64,000 nucleotides of DNA from Lysobacter sp. cf310 (GCF_900114355.1 NZ_FOSS01000004.1:212238-276237), one strand, 5' to 3'. Positions 36,783-46,440 are shown, counted from the stretch's first letter. Program-made: numbers and translations. The notes: a model not told the origin generated them from the sequence alone.

Positions 36783-38573
36783 TCAGCGCGCGGCGGCGGC
36801 CGGCGCGGTGGCCGCCTCGGCTTGGCTCGTAGCAACGAAGCGACGCATCTCGCGCTCCAGCACCGGCAGCGGCACCGAACCCAGGTTCAGCAGGGTGTCG
36901 TGGAACTTGGCCTCGTTGAAGCGCGTGCCCAATGTCGTTTCGGCTTCGCTGCGCAGCTGGCGGATGCTGCGATAGCCCAGGTAATAGGCCAGGGCCTGGC
37001 CGGGCCAACTGATGTAGCGGTCGACCTCGGTACGGATGTCGTGCGGCGCCAGCGCGGTGTGCTGCGACAGATAGTCGATCGCCTGCTGGCGGCTCCAGCC
37101 GTATTCGTGCAGACCGGTGTCGATGACCAGGCGCGCGGCGCGCCACATTTCGAAGGTCAGGCGGCCGAAGTCCTCGTAGGGCGTTTCGTACACGCCCAGC
37201 TCGATGCCCAGCCATTCGGTGTACAGGCCCCAGCCTTCGCCGTAGCCGGAGAAATAGGTCTGGCGGCGGAAGTCCGGACGGTCCGGTGCTTCCAGCGCCA
37301 TCGCCGCCTGGTGGCTGTGCCCGGGCACGCATTCGTGCAGGGTCAGCGCAGCCAGCGTGTACAGCGGCCGCGATGGCAGGTCGTAGGTGTTCATCAGGCA
37401 CGAGTCCAGGCCGCCGCGCCCGGAGGTGTAGACCGGCGCGATGTCGTCGGGCACCGGCAGGATCGCGAAGCGCTTGCGCGGCAGCTGGGTGAACAGATCC
37501 TCGAGGCGGCCGTCGACCTTTTTGGTCACGTAGGCCGAATACGACAGCAGCTCGCGCGGGGTCTTGGCGTAGAACTGCGGGTCGCTGCGCAGGAACGCCA
37601 GAAACTCCTCGAAGCTGCCCTTGAAGCCGGCCTTGCGCATCACCTCGCGCATCTCGGCCGAGATGCGCGCGACCTCCTGCTTGCCGATCTCGTGGATCTG
37701 CGCGGGAGTCAGCTCGGTGGTGGTGTATTCGCGGATCTGGCTGCGGTAGAAGGCCGCGCCGTCGGGCAGCTCGCGCGCGGCGGTGCTGGTGCGCGTGCGC
37801 GGCAGGTATTCCTCGCGCATGAAGCGCAGCAGCTTGGCGTAGGCCGGCGCGACTTCGTCGCGGATCGCGCGCTCGCCCTCGGCCTGCAGGGCGCGCCGCG
37901 TCTGTTCTCCCAAGTGCGCGGGAATCGCGGCGAAGGTGGCGGTGAACGGATTGTCGGCGCCGCTCTTGGCATAGGCCTCAATGGTGCGGTCGCGGCCTTC
38001 GATCGCCACGCGCGGCACGCTGTAGCCGCGCGCCAGGCCCGCGCGCATGTTGGCGATGTTCTCGTCGAAGTAGCGCGGCAGGTCGTGCAGGCGGCCGAGC
38101 AGGCGGCGGTACTCCTCGGCCTTCTGATAGGGGCGACGCGGATTGAGCCCGCCCCAGAAGAAGGTGTCGCTGTTGAACGGCGCCTCATAGGTGCGGTAGC
38201 GCGCGTTGTTGAGCTCGATCGCGACCGAGGTGCGGAACACCGCGGCGTTGATGCGTTCCTCGTCCGACAGTTGCGTCTCCGGCAGCGCGTCGAGCTGGGC
38301 CAGCGCCTTTTCCCAGTAGGCGACGCGGCGCTGCCAGGCCTGCGGGGTGACGCTGGGCATGCGGTCGCCGTCTTCCCAGCGGCCGTCGGGCTCGCGCACG
38401 CGCACGAATTCCTGCTGACGCCAGCGCCACTCGGCGTCGTACAGCTCGCGCAACTGGCGCGTGGCCTCGTTGGGCGCGGCGACGGCGACGGCTTCGGCGG
38501 CGCTGGCGGGCGTTACGCCGGCCAACGACAGCACGGCAAGCAGCAGGGGCGGACACAGCAGGCGAACGATCAT
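36783..38573 (-). CDS. DUF885 family secreted protein (putative metallopeptidase)
   Basis: A 596-residue DUF885 protein with a signal peptide (LLCPPLLLAVLSLAGVTPAS). The family signature ALTLHECVPGHSHQ carries a HExxxxH-like His-Glu pair at about residue 415, and conserved blocks RFAILPVPDDIAPVY, YFSGYGEGWGLYTEWLG and RYISWPGQALAYYLGY follow. Members are thought to be M3-like oligopeptidases, not proven for this one. Length agrees with the family. Preceded by a decayed gene remnant (38618-38830). Confidence 0.88.
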   Translation of the reverse strand: MIVRLLCPPLLLAVLSLAGVTPASAAEAVAVAAPNEATRQLRELYDAEWRWRQQEFVRVREPDGRWEDGDRMPSVTPQAWQRRVAYWEKALAQLDALPETQLSDEERINAAVFRTSVAIELNNARYRTYEAPFNSDTFFWGGLNPRRPYQKAEEYRRLLGRLHDLPRYFDENIANMRAGLARGYSVPRVAIEGRDRTIEAYAKSGADNPFTATFAAIPAHLGEQTRRALQAEGERAIRDEVAPAYAKLLRFMREEYLPRTRTSTAARELPDGAAFYRSQIREYTTTELTPAQIHEIGKQEVARISAEMREVMRKAGFKGSFEEFLAFLRSDPQFYAKTPRELLSYSAYVTKKVDGRLEDLFTQLPRKRFAILPVPDDIAPVYTSGRGGLDSCLMNTYDLPSRPLYTLAALTLHECVPGHSHQAAMALEAPDRPDFRRQTYFSGYGEGWGLYTEWLGIELGVYETPYEDFGRLTFEMWRAARLVIDTGLHEYGWSRQQAIDYLSQHTALAPHDIRTEVDRYISWPGQALAYYLGYRSIRQLRSEAETTLGTRFNEAKFHDTLLNLGSVPLPVLEREMRRFVATSQAEAATAPAAAAR

Positions 38574-38617
38574 GCGTGGACTCTCGGCGTAGGCGGATGC
38601 GGGCGGAGCGGGAGACG

Positions 38618-38830
38618 CGCATCGATCCGACCCAATCGCGGCAGGCGCGCAGCCAAGGTCGTTGCGGTCCCGATGAGGTCGATACAGCGTTGCACGCCGT
38701 TGGGGTGAGCGTCACGCAGCGCGGCCGGCAGGCGGTCCCGGCGCGCATGGTCGCGACCAAGCGGTACGGCGTAGCGATGATGGGACGCGTATGCCGATCG
38801 GGGTGGCGCCGGCATGGCGAGCGTTGCGAT
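38618..38830 (-). pseudogene. duplicated 3' end of the neighbouring aldehyde dehydrogenase gene
   Basis: The minus-strand translation RYAVPLGRDHARRDRLPAAL then RDAHPNGVQRCIDLIG parallels the C-terminus of the KGSADH at 39818-41404 (RYAALHSYDNVRQDRLPPEL, RDANPGGVQRCIDGIW). At DNA level the 15-bp tract gtcgatacagcgttgcacgcc appears in both (38678 and 39857), and similarity extends past the stop to cgcatcgatccga. The copy lacks the remaining 480 codons and any start, and has diverged. It flanks the other side of the orphan membrane gene 38839-39756. Confidence 0.85.
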
Positions 38831-38838
38831 AGGGTTGG

Positions 38839-39756
38839 TCATTCGCGAATGCCTGCCAGTCCATGCACGGTTTGTTCGCTCAAGGCAGGCCCGCCGGCGG
38901 CAGCGATGACCTCCGGCGGGAACTGCGGCAGCTGGCCCGTCCCCGAACGCCGCAGGCGCTCGCCCGACTGGATCGGCGGGCCGTCTTCCTCCATGTAGCG
39001 CCGGATGTGCTCATACAGGCGCCACAGCAGTTCATCCTCCCACCAGCCCTTGTAGCCGATGGTCACGATCTCCTTGCATTGCCTGGCTTGCTGGGGGTCG
39101 CCCCACAGCAAGGCCAGCAGATAGGAAGATCGCATCGTTTCGCCCGTCAACTCGCTGAGCCGATAGCTGCGCGCATGGGCGTCGTCCCAGCGATAGGTCT
39201 TTACCTCGCCGACGCCGGCACATTGCCAGAATGTCCAGAAACGCATCGGGATGACGGTGAAGAACGAGACCTCTCGGGTCTTGCGATTGAACAGGACCGG
39301 GAGATCGCGCGGCGTAAGGAATCCGACCCTGAAGAAAAACAGCGCCGCAACCAGAAAGAACAGCGCGGCGATCGTCGAAACGACGGCCATCGACAAGTTC
39401 AGGGCATGATCCGCCTGGTTCGGATCCAGCGTCGCGATCGCTTCGACGGCGCCCCATCCGAACATGCAGGCGGCGAAGCCGATCAGGACCGCGTACAACC
39501 CCATCATGAATCCGATCTCGCTGGTGCCCGCCGGCGCGCCGACCACGATGGCGTCGGCATGAACGCTCAGCAAGGAATCGCAGGAGCTCGCCTCGCCATG
39601 CACGGATTCGCGCTTCTCGCGCGGGGCGACGCGCCAGGGGGCTGTCCCACCCAAGAGGGTTTTCTTGCGCGTCCGCTCGACGAATTCGAAATGCGGATCG
39701 GGCGCATTCCATTGCGGCAGGCGAATATCGTAGTCCGGGTGGTTCGCACGACTCAT
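38839..39756 (-). CDS. DUF6708-like membrane protein
   Basis: A 305-residue protein with two predicted membrane helices (about 82-105, MMGLYAVLIGFAACMFGWG; about 121-143, VSTIAALFFLVAALFFFRVG) and a cytoplasmic part with TPRDLPVLFNRKTREVSFF and YRWDDAHARSYRLSE. PRDLPVxFNRxTRxV is the pattern of DUF6708-type proteins found next to secreted toxin genes, where some are believed to be immunity factors. No toxin gene is adjacent. It is inserted between the intact KGSADH gene and a degraded copy of its 3' end, which suggests arrival by recombination. Family assignment is from memory of the motif. Confidence 0.6.
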   Translation of the reverse strand: MSRANHPDYDIRLPQWNAPDPHFEFVERTRKKTLLGGTAPWRVAPREKRESVHGEASSCDSLLSVHADAIVVGAPAGTSEIGFMMGLYAVLIGFAACMFGWGAVEAIATLDPNQADHALNLSMAVVSTIAALFFLVAALFFFRVGFLTPRDLPVLFNRKTREVSFFTVIPMRFWTFWQCAGVGEVKTYRWDDAHARSYRLSELTGETMRSSYLLALLWGDPQQARQCKEIVTIGYKGWWEDELLWRLYEHIRRYMEEDGPPIQSGERLRRSGTGQLPQFPPEVIAAAGGPALSEQTVHGLAGIRE

Positions 39757-39817
39757 GATCGTTCACTGGGCGAGTGGATCGATGCGGAACCCGGCGGCGC
39801 GCATCGATCCGATCGCC

Positions 39818-41404
39818 TCAGGCGCTAGAGCCGACGTCGGCGGTGGTCCAGATTCCGTCGATACAGCGTTGCACGCCGCCGGGGTTGGCGTCACGCAGCT
39901 CGGGCGGCAGGCGGTCCTGGCGCACGTTGTCGTAACTATGCAGCGCCGCATAGCGATGGATGGACGCTGGCATGCCGACCGAGGTGAAACCGGCGTGGCT
40001 GGTGCTGGGGTACGGACCGCCGTGCTGCATGGCCGGGCTTACCGCCACGCCGGTCGGCCACTTGTCGTCGATCAGACGGCCCACGCGCGGACGCAAGGCC
40101 GCGGCGAGGCGCGCGTACTCGGCCTCGTCGCTGCCGTCGGCGGCGCTGTGCAGGCTGCCGGTGAGGTTGCCGTCGAAGGCGCGCGCGATCGCCACGGCCT
40201 GGTCGGCGTCGCGATAACGCAGCAGCAGCGACACCGGCCCGAAGGCTTCCTGCTGCAGGGCTTCGGCGGCGGCGAGGAAGTCCGCGCCGTCCACGCTCAA
40301 CAGGGTCGGCGCATAACGCGCGCCGGGACCCGACGCCTGCGCCGCGCCGGCCACCACCCGCGCGCCGGCCGCGCGCAGCCGCGTCACCGCCAGCTCCAGC
40401 TGGCGCTGCACGCCTGCAGAGAACAGCACCGCCGGCGCCGCGGCGGCGAAGCGCGCGGCGGCGGCGGCGACGAAGGCGTCGCCCGCCTCGTCCATCGGCA
40501 ACACCACCACGCCGGGATTGGTGCAGAACTGACCGCTGCCCAGCGTGCACGAGGCGTAGAAGTCCTGCGCCAGGGTCTCGCCGCGCTCGCGCAGCGCGCC
40601 GGGCAGCAGGAACACTGGATTCACGCTCGACATCTCGGCGTAGATCGGGATGCCCGCGCGGTCCGCCGCGGCCTTCAGCGCCAGGCCGCCGCCGCGGCTG
40701 CCGGTGAAACCGATCGCACCCAGGCGGCGGTCGCCGGCCAGCTGCAGGCCGCGCTCGGGATCGAGCTCGTACAGCAGTTGCACCGCCGCTTCCGGCAGCC
40801 CGCTCGCGTGCACCGCCTCGTGGGCGATGCGCGCGAGCACGCGGCTGGTGCCCGGGTGGGACGGATGGGCCTTGGCGATCACCGGATTGCGCGCGGCGAT
40901 GGCGGAGGCGAAATCGCTGCCGGCCACCGCGTTGAAGGCGAACGGGAAATTGTTGGGGCCGAACACCAGCACCGGTTTGTGCAGGGGCGCGTAGTGCGCG
41001 CGCAGACCGGCCTGGGTATCGATGACCGGCTGCGTCCAGGCGTAGGCGTGCACCGCCGCCGCGGCCTGGCGCAGTTGGCCGGTGGTGCGCGGCAGTTCGA
41101 CCGCGGACAACCGCGGCGCCAGCGGCAGCGCGGTTTCGGCGTGCGCGATCGCGACCAGCTCGTCCGCGGCGGCCTCGATGCCGGCCGCGTAACGCTCCAG
41201 GAAATCGGCGATGCGCGCGGGCGCGGTGGCCGCCAGTTCGTCGGCGGCCGCGCTGGCCGCGGCCACGGCCGCCTCGATATCGCGCGGGCCCGAGCGCGGA
41301 AAGATCTCGCCGATGGGCTCGCCGCTGGTCGGATCCAACGCGCGAAAGCCGCCGGCGTCGTCGCGGCTTTGCTGCCATTGGCCTGCGATCAGAATCGGTT
41401 GCAT
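39818..41404 (-). CDS. 2,5-dioxovalerate (alpha-ketoglutarate semialdehyde) dehydrogenase
   Basis: A 528-residue aldehyde dehydrogenase of the KGSADH type, the last step of hydroxyproline breakdown (ketoglutarate semialdehyde to 2-oxoglutarate). Motifs: FGPNNFPFAFNAVAGSD, AKAHPSHPGTS, GFTGSRGGGLAL, Glu in YAEMSSVNPVFLL and the catalytic Cys in LGSGQFCTNPGVV. The C-terminal SIHRYAALHSYDNVRQDRLP region is typical of this subgroup. Ends 39818. Part of the minus-strand cluster with a DapA-like deaminase and epimerase; 28 nt separates it from the next gene. Confidence 0.92.
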   Translation of the reverse strand: MQPILIAGQWQQSRDDAGGFRALDPTSGEPIGEIFPRSGPRDIEAAVAAASAAADELAATAPARIADFLERYAAGIEAAADELVAIAHAETALPLAPRLSAVELPRTTGQLRQAAAAVHAYAWTQPVIDTQAGLRAHYAPLHKPVLVFGPNNFPFAFNAVAGSDFASAIAARNPVIAKAHPSHPGTSRVLARIAHEAVHASGLPEAAVQLLYELDPERGLQLAGDRRLGAIGFTGSRGGGLALKAAADRAGIPIYAEMSSVNPVFLLPGALRERGETLAQDFYASCTLGSGQFCTNPGVVVLPMDEAGDAFVAAAAARFAAAAPAVLFSAGVQRQLELAVTRLRAAGARVVAGAAQASGPGARYAPTLLSVDGADFLAAAEALQQEAFGPVSLLLRYRDADQAVAIARAFDGNLTGSLHSAADGSDEAEYARLAAALRPRVGRLIDDKWPTGVAVSPAMQHGGPYPSTSHAGFTSVGMPASIHRYAALHSYDNVRQDRLPPELRDANPGGVQRCIDGIWTTADVGSSA

Positions 41405-41432
41405 GCGCTGGTTCCTCGCGGGATGGCCTGGA

Positions 41433-42338
41433 TCAAAGCTTGGGGCGCGTAGCCAGGGCGTGCTCGATCACCGCCAGCGCCTCGGCGCGTTCGGCGCCCT
41501 CCACCAGCAGACGCGGCGCGCGCACGCGCTCGTCGCCCATGCCCACGCGCTGCTGCTGCAGTTTGATCAGCTGCACGAACTTGGGCACGGTGTCCATGCG
41601 CAGCAGCGGCAGCAGCCAGGCGTAGAGGTCCATCGCCGCCGCCGCGCCGCCGTCGCGGGCCTGTTCGAACACGCGCACCGATTCGGCCGGGAAGGCGTTG
41701 ACCACGCCGGCGATCCAGCCCACCGCACCCATGGACACGCCCTCCACGATCGCGTCGTCCATGCCGACCATGAGTTCCAGGCGGTCGCCCAGCAGCGCCT
41801 TGATCGCGGCGAAGCGGCGGATGTCGCAGGAGGATTCCTTGACCGCCTGCAGGTTCGGATAGGCGGCGGCGAGCTCGGCGATGCGCTCGGGCACGAAGTC
41901 GGTCTTGTAGGCGACCGGGTTGTTGTACAGCAGCACCGGCAGGTCGGTGGCCTCGAGGATGGCGCGCATATGCGCGCCCATCTCGCGCCAGTCGGTGGAG
42001 TAGACGTAGGGTGGCAGCGCCATCAGGCCGCGCGCGCCCAGGCGCTCGGCGGCCTGGGCCAGGCGCACGGCCTCGGCGGTGGACAGGGCGGCGATGCCGG
42101 GGATCACCGGCGCGCGATCGCCCAGCGCCGCGACCAGGGTTTCGATGATCGCCAGCTTCTCGTCGAACGACAGCGTCGCGCCCTCGCCCAGCGAACCCAA
42201 GGGCACGATGCCCGTGCAGCCGGCGTCGATGAGCTGGTTGGCGTGGCGGGCGAGGAAGGCGTGGTCGACCGAGCCGTCGGCGGCGAACGGCGTGGTGATG
42301 GCGGGCACGACGCCGCGCCAGAAACTTGCGTTGCTCAT
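41433..42338 (-). CDS. DapA-family lyase, probable 1-pyrroline-4-hydroxy-2-carboxylate deaminase
   Basis: A 301-residue dihydrodipicolinate-synthase-fold protein. The Schiff-base Lys is in LQAVKESSCD, the Tyr in ALPPYVYST, and PLGSLGEGATLSFDEK (the usual GTTGE loop altered) near the N-terminus. Placement between a hydroxyproline epimerase and KGSADH points to Pyr4H2C deaminase, which makes ketoglutarate semialdehyde plus ammonia, rather than lysine synthesis. The start at 42338 gives the normal family length. Confidence 0.87.
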   Translation of the reverse strand: MSNASFWRGVVPAITTPFAADGSVDHAFLARHANQLIDAGCTGIVPLGSLGEGATLSFDEKLAIIETLVAALGDRAPVIPGIAALSTAEAVRLAQAAERLGARGLMALPPYVYSTDWREMGAHMRAILEATDLPVLLYNNPVAYKTDFVPERIAELAAAYPNLQAVKESSCDIRRFAAIKALLGDRLELMVGMDDAIVEGVSMGAVGWIAGVVNAFPAESVRVFEQARDGGAAAAMDLYAWLLPLLRMDTVPKFVQLIKLQQQRVGMGDERVRAPRLLVEGAERAEALAVIEHALATRPKL

Positions 42339-42388
42339 GTAGGGATCCTGTTCGATGCGGTGTTGAAAGGGTTCGCGGCGCGCGGCGT

Positions 42389-43333
42389 CTACTCGGGACG
42401 CACGCCCCAGGCGAAGGGGTCGTCGTCCTCGACCAGCAGCCGGCCCTGCGCCATCAGATGCGCGCGGCCGCTGATGCGCGGACGGATGCGGCCGTCGGCG
42501 GCATGTTCGTAGCTGCCTTCGAACACGCTGCCCAGCACGCTCTCCATGCGCGTGACCGCGCCGGGCGCGAGCGCGCCGTCGGCGGCCAGGCAGGCCAGCT
42601 TGGCCGAGAAGCCGGTGCCGCAGGGCGAACGGTCGTAGGCCAGGCCCGGGCACAGCACGAAGTTGCGCGCGTCCACGCCGGGCGCGTGGGCGGCGCCGTT
42701 GAGTTCGATGTGGTCGATCTCCGCTTCGCCGGCGCCGCGCACGCCGGCGGCTTCCAGCGCGCGCCGGATCGCCTCGGTGTAGGCGGTCAGCTCGCGCCAA
42801 TGCGCGATCGTCAGCGGGATCGTGCCGTCGCGGGTGATGTAGAACCAGTTGCCGCCCCAGGCCACGTCGCCGCGCACGCGGCCGTAGCCTGGCACGTCCA
42901 GCGTTACGTTCTGGGCGTGGCGATAGCTTTCGACGTTGTCGATGGAGACCAGTCCGTCGGCGTGCAGTTGCGCCACCACCGTGCCCACTGGCGTGTCGAT
43001 CGCATGCCGGCCCGGGCCGATCCGGCCCAGGTGGGCGAGCGTGCGCACCAGACCGATGGTGCCGTGGCCGCACATGCCCAGGGTGCCGACGTTGTTGAAG
43101 AAGATCGTCGAGGCCACCGAGAACACGTGCTGCGGCGGCAGCAGCAAGGCGCCGACCATGGCGTCGGAGCCGCGCGGCTCGCAGGCGATCGCGCTGCGCC
43201 AGCGGTCGTGGTGGGCGGCGAAGGCCGCGCGCTGCTCGGCCAGATCGCCGGTGCCCAGATCGGGCAGGCCGGACAGCACCACCCGCGTGGGTTCGCCGCC
43301 GGTGTGGCTGTCGATGTAGTCGATGCTGCGCAT
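42389..43333 (-). CDS. 4-hydroxyproline 2-epimerase
   Basis: A 314-residue proline-racemase-fold epimerase. The [12 protein letters not shown] start, the first catalytic Cys in [11 protein letters not shown] and the second in [17 protein letters not shown] are both present, the pair that acts on C2 of hydroxyproline. ATG 43333 ([13 protein letters not shown]) is the standard family start; another ATG lies three codons upstream. First gene of the minus-strand hydroxyproline cluster, divergent from its probable PAS-AraC regulator with 103 bp between them. Confidence 0.92.
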   Translation of the reverse strand: MRSIDYIDSHTGGEPTRVVLSGLPDLGTGDLAEQRAAFAAHHDRWRSAIACEPRGSDAMVGALLLPPQHVFSVASTIFFNNVGTLGMCGHGTIGLVRTLAHLGRIGPGRHAIDTPVGTVVAQLHADGLVSIDNVESYRHAQNVTLDVPGYGRVRGDVAWGGNWFYITRDGTIPLTIAHWRELTAYTEAIRRALEAAGVRGAGEAEIDHIELNGAAHAPGVDARNFVLCPGLAYDRSPCGTGFSAKLACLAADGALAPGAVTRMESVLGSVFEGSYEHAADGRIRPRISGRAHLMAQGRLLVEDDDPFAWGVRPE

Positions 43334-43436
43334 GATCGCCATGGTCCGGCCGAGGGCGCGTACGGGTCTAGCGGGCTTGCGCCACGGCGGATGCGGAAAT
43401 CGGCACAAAGTTTCGCGCGCGCCGCATAATCGGACG

Positions 43437-44171
43437 ATGCCTTCCGCGCCGCTGCCGCTGGTGGACCCGGACCTCCTGCAGGAGTTGTTCGATCGTCTGC
43501 CCGACGTGGTGTTCTTCATCAAGGACCGTCAGGGCCGCTATACCCACGCCAATCAGACCCTGGTCCAGCGCCTGGGCCTGGGCGGGCGCGAGGCGGTGAT
43601 CGGCCGCGGCGCGAGCGAGTTGTTCCCGGCGCGCCTGGGCGACAGCTACTCCGCGCAGGACCGGCGCGTGCTCGCGGGCGGGCGCATCGACGACCAACTG
43701 GAAATGCACATGTTCCAGAACCGCGCCGCGGGCTGGTGCCTGACCAGCAAGCAGCCGCTGTGGCACGAAGGCGAGGTGCTGGGCCTGATCGGCATCTCGC
43801 GCGACCTCGCCCAGCCCGACGGCCGTCATCCCGGCTACGCGCGCCTGCGCCGCGTGCTCGACCACATGGAAGCGCATTACGGCGAACCCGTGCGCATGCA
43901 GGCCCTGGCGGAATTGGCGGGCCTGTCGTTGTCGCAACTGGAACGCCAGTTCCGGCGCGTGTTCCAGCTCGCGCCGCAGCAGTGGCTCACGCGCCTGCGC
44001 ATCGAAGCGGCGATGCAGCGCCTGCACGGCGAGGACACCATCGCGGCGATCGGTCACCAGTGCGGCTTCACCGATCAAAGCGCCTTCAGCCGCCAGTTCA
44101 AGGCCAGCGTCGGCCTGACCCCGCGCGACTATCGCCGGCTCAAGCCTGCGCCGCCTTGCGCGCGGACATGA
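43437..44171 (+). CDS. AraC-family regulator with N-terminal PAS domain
   Basis: A 244-residue protein: a PAS domain (about 11-120; [52 protein letters not shown]) and an AraC double helix-turn-helix (about 145-240; [39 protein letters not shown]). It is divergent from the hydroxyproline epimerase and is the obvious candidate regulator of this pathway. PAS-AraC proteins often sense hydroxyproline pathway intermediates, as inferred from context. Its stop overlaps the convergent TSUP gene by 32 nt. Confidence 0.88.
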   Translation: MPSAPLPLVDPDLLQELFDRLPDVVFFIKDRQGRYTHANQTLVQRLGLGGREAVIGRGASELFPARLGDSYSAQDRRVLAGGRIDDQLEMHMFQNRAAGWCLTSKQPLWHEGEVLGLIGISRDLAQPDGRHPGYARLRRVLDHMEAHYGEPVRMQALAELAGLSLSQLERQFRRVFQLAPQQWLTRLRIEAAMQRLHGEDTIAAIGHQCGFTDQSAFSRQFKASVGLTPRDYRRLKPAPPCART

Positions 44172-45027
44172 GCATCTGCGCGGCCGCGTACAGCACCACC
44201 ACCACCACCAGCCAGCGCAGCCATTCCAGCGGCAACGACTTGACCGCGAACGCGGCGATCAGCACGCCCGGAATGCCGCCTACCGCCAGGCCCAGCGCCG
44301 CGCGCAGGTCGTAGCGGCCCGAGCGCACGAAGGCGCCGCCGCCGACCGGCATCAGGAAGGCGCAGGCGCCCATCATGATCGGGAACGCGGCGATCGGATT
44401 CATGCCCAGCAGCGCGACCAGGATCAGGCAAGGCGCGTACAGGCCGATGCCCAGCATCATCAGCGCGCCCAGCAACAGGCTCACCGCGATCGCGAACACG
44501 AGCTTGCCGCCTTCCAATCCCAGCGCGACGCCGCCGCCGGGCAGCCAGTCCAGGTTCGCCGCCAGGAACAGCCCGGCCGCGATCAACAGGGCCACGCCCA
44601 TGCCGATCTGGATCGCGCGCCGCGGCAGGCGCGCGACCACGCGCACGCCGAGCCAGGCGCCGACCACGGCCGCGCCGATCATGCCCAGCAGGGTGGTCAG
44701 GTCGACTTCCACCACCGCGATGAAGATCAGCGCCTGGACCACGGTCGGCAACGCGTTGCCGACGTTCAAGGTGCCGGGAATGCGGTCGTCGTCGACGCGG
44801 CCACGCAGCTTGAAGATCGCGGTGGTGGTGGCGAAGGAACCGATGCCCAGGGTGTCGAAGAAGTTGGCGACGAAGCCGGTCGCCAGATCGCGCGCATCCG
44901 GCCGGCGCGGCGCATCCGTCGGCACGCGGCGCGCGCGCTCGATCATCCACCAGCGCCCGACATAGCCCAGGGCCAACAGCGTCAGTGCCGACAGCAAAAG
45001 GATGGTGCCGTCCCGGATGGGATCCAT
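44140..45027 (-). CDS. TSUP/TauE-SafE family transporter
   Basis: A 295-residue membrane protein with about 8-9 helices in two repeats: FVANFFDTLGIGSFATTTAI, VNIGNALPTVVQALIFI-like (NVGNALPTVVQALIFI), and the second half MMGACAFLMPVGGGAFVRSG. This is the sulfite exporter TauE/SafE family. The start at 45027 puts the first helix at the N-terminus. Convergent with the AraC gene, overlapping it by 32 nt, and divergent from the FAD dehydrogenase. Whether it moves a hydroxyproline-pathway compound or sulfite is unknown. Confidence 0.85.
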   Translation of the reverse strand: MDPIRDGTILLLSALTLLALGYVGRWWMIERARRVPTDAPRRPDARDLATGFVANFFDTLGIGSFATTTAIFKLRGRVDDDRIPGTLNVGNALPTVVQALIFIAVVEVDLTTLLGMIGAAVVGAWLGVRVVARLPRRAIQIGMGVALLIAAGLFLAANLDWLPGGGVALGLEGGKLVFAIAVSLLLGALMMLGIGLYAPCLILVALLGMNPIAAFPIMMGACAFLMPVGGGAFVRSGRYDLRAALGLAVGGIPGVLIAAFAVKSLPLEWLRWLVVVVVLYAAAQMLMSARKAAQA

Positions 45028-45192
45028 CGACCGACTCCTGCGCAGCGCACGCGGACGCGTGCCGAGGCATGTTCGGTGCGCGCTGGCGCGCGCGGCTTGT
45101 CTGGCTTCCGCGCCCGGCGTGCGGATATTTGCGTAGTCGCCCGCCGCGGCCGCGCCTAGCATCGTGGCTCCTCGTCCGCCCGGGCCGCGCGC

Positions 45193-46440
45193 TTGAGCCG
45201 AACTTCGTCTTCCGTGCTCGTGATCGGCGCCGGCGTGATCGGCCATGCCTGCGCGCTGGGCCTGCAGCAGCGCGGCTGGCGCACGATCCTGACCGACCCC
45301 GACCGCGTCGGCGCGGCCGCGTCCTGGGGCAACGCCGGGCATATCGCCACCGAACAGGCGCAGCCGCTGGCCTCGCCGGCGACGCTGCGCTCGGCGCCGC
45401 GGCGGCTGTACGCCTTCGGCGGGCCACTGGCGCTGCGCGATCCGCTCAGCATCGCGCCCTGGGTGTGGCGCTATCTGCGCGCCTGCACGCCCGCCTCCTA
45501 CGAACGCGGCCGGCTGGCCTTGCGCGGCTTGCTCGCGCAGGCGCTGCCGGCCTGGCGACGACTGGCGCAGACCCTGGAGCAACCGGAGCTGCTGCGCGAG
45601 ACCGGGCACTGGTTGTGCTGGGAGTCCGCCCGCAGCGCGCAGCAGGGCCGCGAGGGCTGGCAGCGCAGCGATATCGGCGACACCCGTTTCGATGCCTTGG
45701 CCGCGAGCGACCTCGACGCCCTGCGTACGTCGCTGCGCGCGCCGATCGAAGCCGGCATCGCGTTTTCCGGCACCGCCCAGATCGCCGACCCGCGCCGCTT
45801 GGCGGCGGCGTTGCACGAGCGCTACCAGGCCATGGGCGGCGAGCGCCGCTACGACCGCATCGAGGCCTTGAGCATCGACGACGACGGCGTGCTCGCGCGC
45901 ACCCGCGACGGCGCGCAGCTGCGCGCCGAACGCGTGCTGGTCTGCGCCGGCGCGCGTTCGCGCGGCCTGATGGCCTCGCTGGGCATCGATGCGCCGCTGG
46001 TGGCCGAGCGCGGCTACCACCTGCAGTGGGCGGACCACGACTGGCCGGATCGGCCGCCGGTGGTGTTCGAGGACCGCTCGATGATCGTGACCCGTTTCGA
46101 AGGCGGCCTGCGCGCGGCCGGTTTCGTCGAATACGCACGCGTGGACTCGCCGCCCGATCCGGGCAAGTGGCGACGCCTGCGCCGGCACGTCGCCGAGCTC
46201 GGCCTGCCGGTGCGCGGCGAGCCCAACGAATGGTTCGGCGCGCGCCCGACCCTGCCCGACTATCTGCCGGCGATGGGACGCAGCGCGCGTCACCCGCGCC
46301 TGCACTACGCCTTCGGCCACCAGCACCTGGGCCTGACCCTGGCCGCGATCAGCGGCGAGCTGATGGCCCAGGCGATGAGCGGGATCGAGGCGCCGACGGA
46401 CTTGGCGGCGTTCGATCTGGCCCGCTTCGGCGGCCGATAA
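45193..46440 (+). CDS. FAD-dependent D-amino acid dehydrogenase, probable cis-4-hydroxy-D-proline dehydrogenase
   Basis: A 415-residue DAO-fold flavoprotein. Residues 8-20 form the FAD Rossmann motif ([15 protein letters not shown]), with [17 protein letters not shown] typical of DadA-type enzymes, and the FAD-binding end [17 protein letters not shown]. Adjacent to the hydroxyproline cluster, it most likely oxidises cis-4-hydroxy-D-proline to 1-pyrroline-4-hydroxy-2-carboxylate, the substrate of the deaminase. Start is a TTG (45193). A generic D-amino acid dehydrogenase is the alternative. Confidence 0.85.
   Translation: MSRTSSSVLVIGAGVIGHACALGLQQRGWRTILTDPDRVGAAASWGNAGHIATEQAQPLASPATLRSAPRRLYAFGGPLALRDPLSIAPWVWRYLRACTPASYERGRLALRGLLAQALPAWRRLAQTLEQPELLRETGHWLCWESARSAQQGREGWQRSDIGDTRFDALAASDLDALRTSLRAPIEAGIAFSGTAQIADPRRLAAALHERYQAMGGERRYDRIEALSIDDDGVLARTRDGAQLRAERVLVCAGARSRGLMASLGIDAPLVAERGYHLQWADHDWPDRPPVVFEDRSMIVTRFEGGLRAAGFVEYARVDSPPDPGKWRRLRRHVAELGLPVRGEPNEWFGARPTLPDYLPAMGRSARHPRLHYAFGHQHLGLTLAAISGELMAQAMSGIEAPTDLAAFDLARFGGR

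Noticed and set aside
41433-42338. Reading the DapA-like gene as the housekeeping lysine gene dapA
   Set aside because: Loop sequence differs from the standard GTTGE and the gene sits inside the hydroxyproline cluster, so Pyr4H2C deaminase is the better call.
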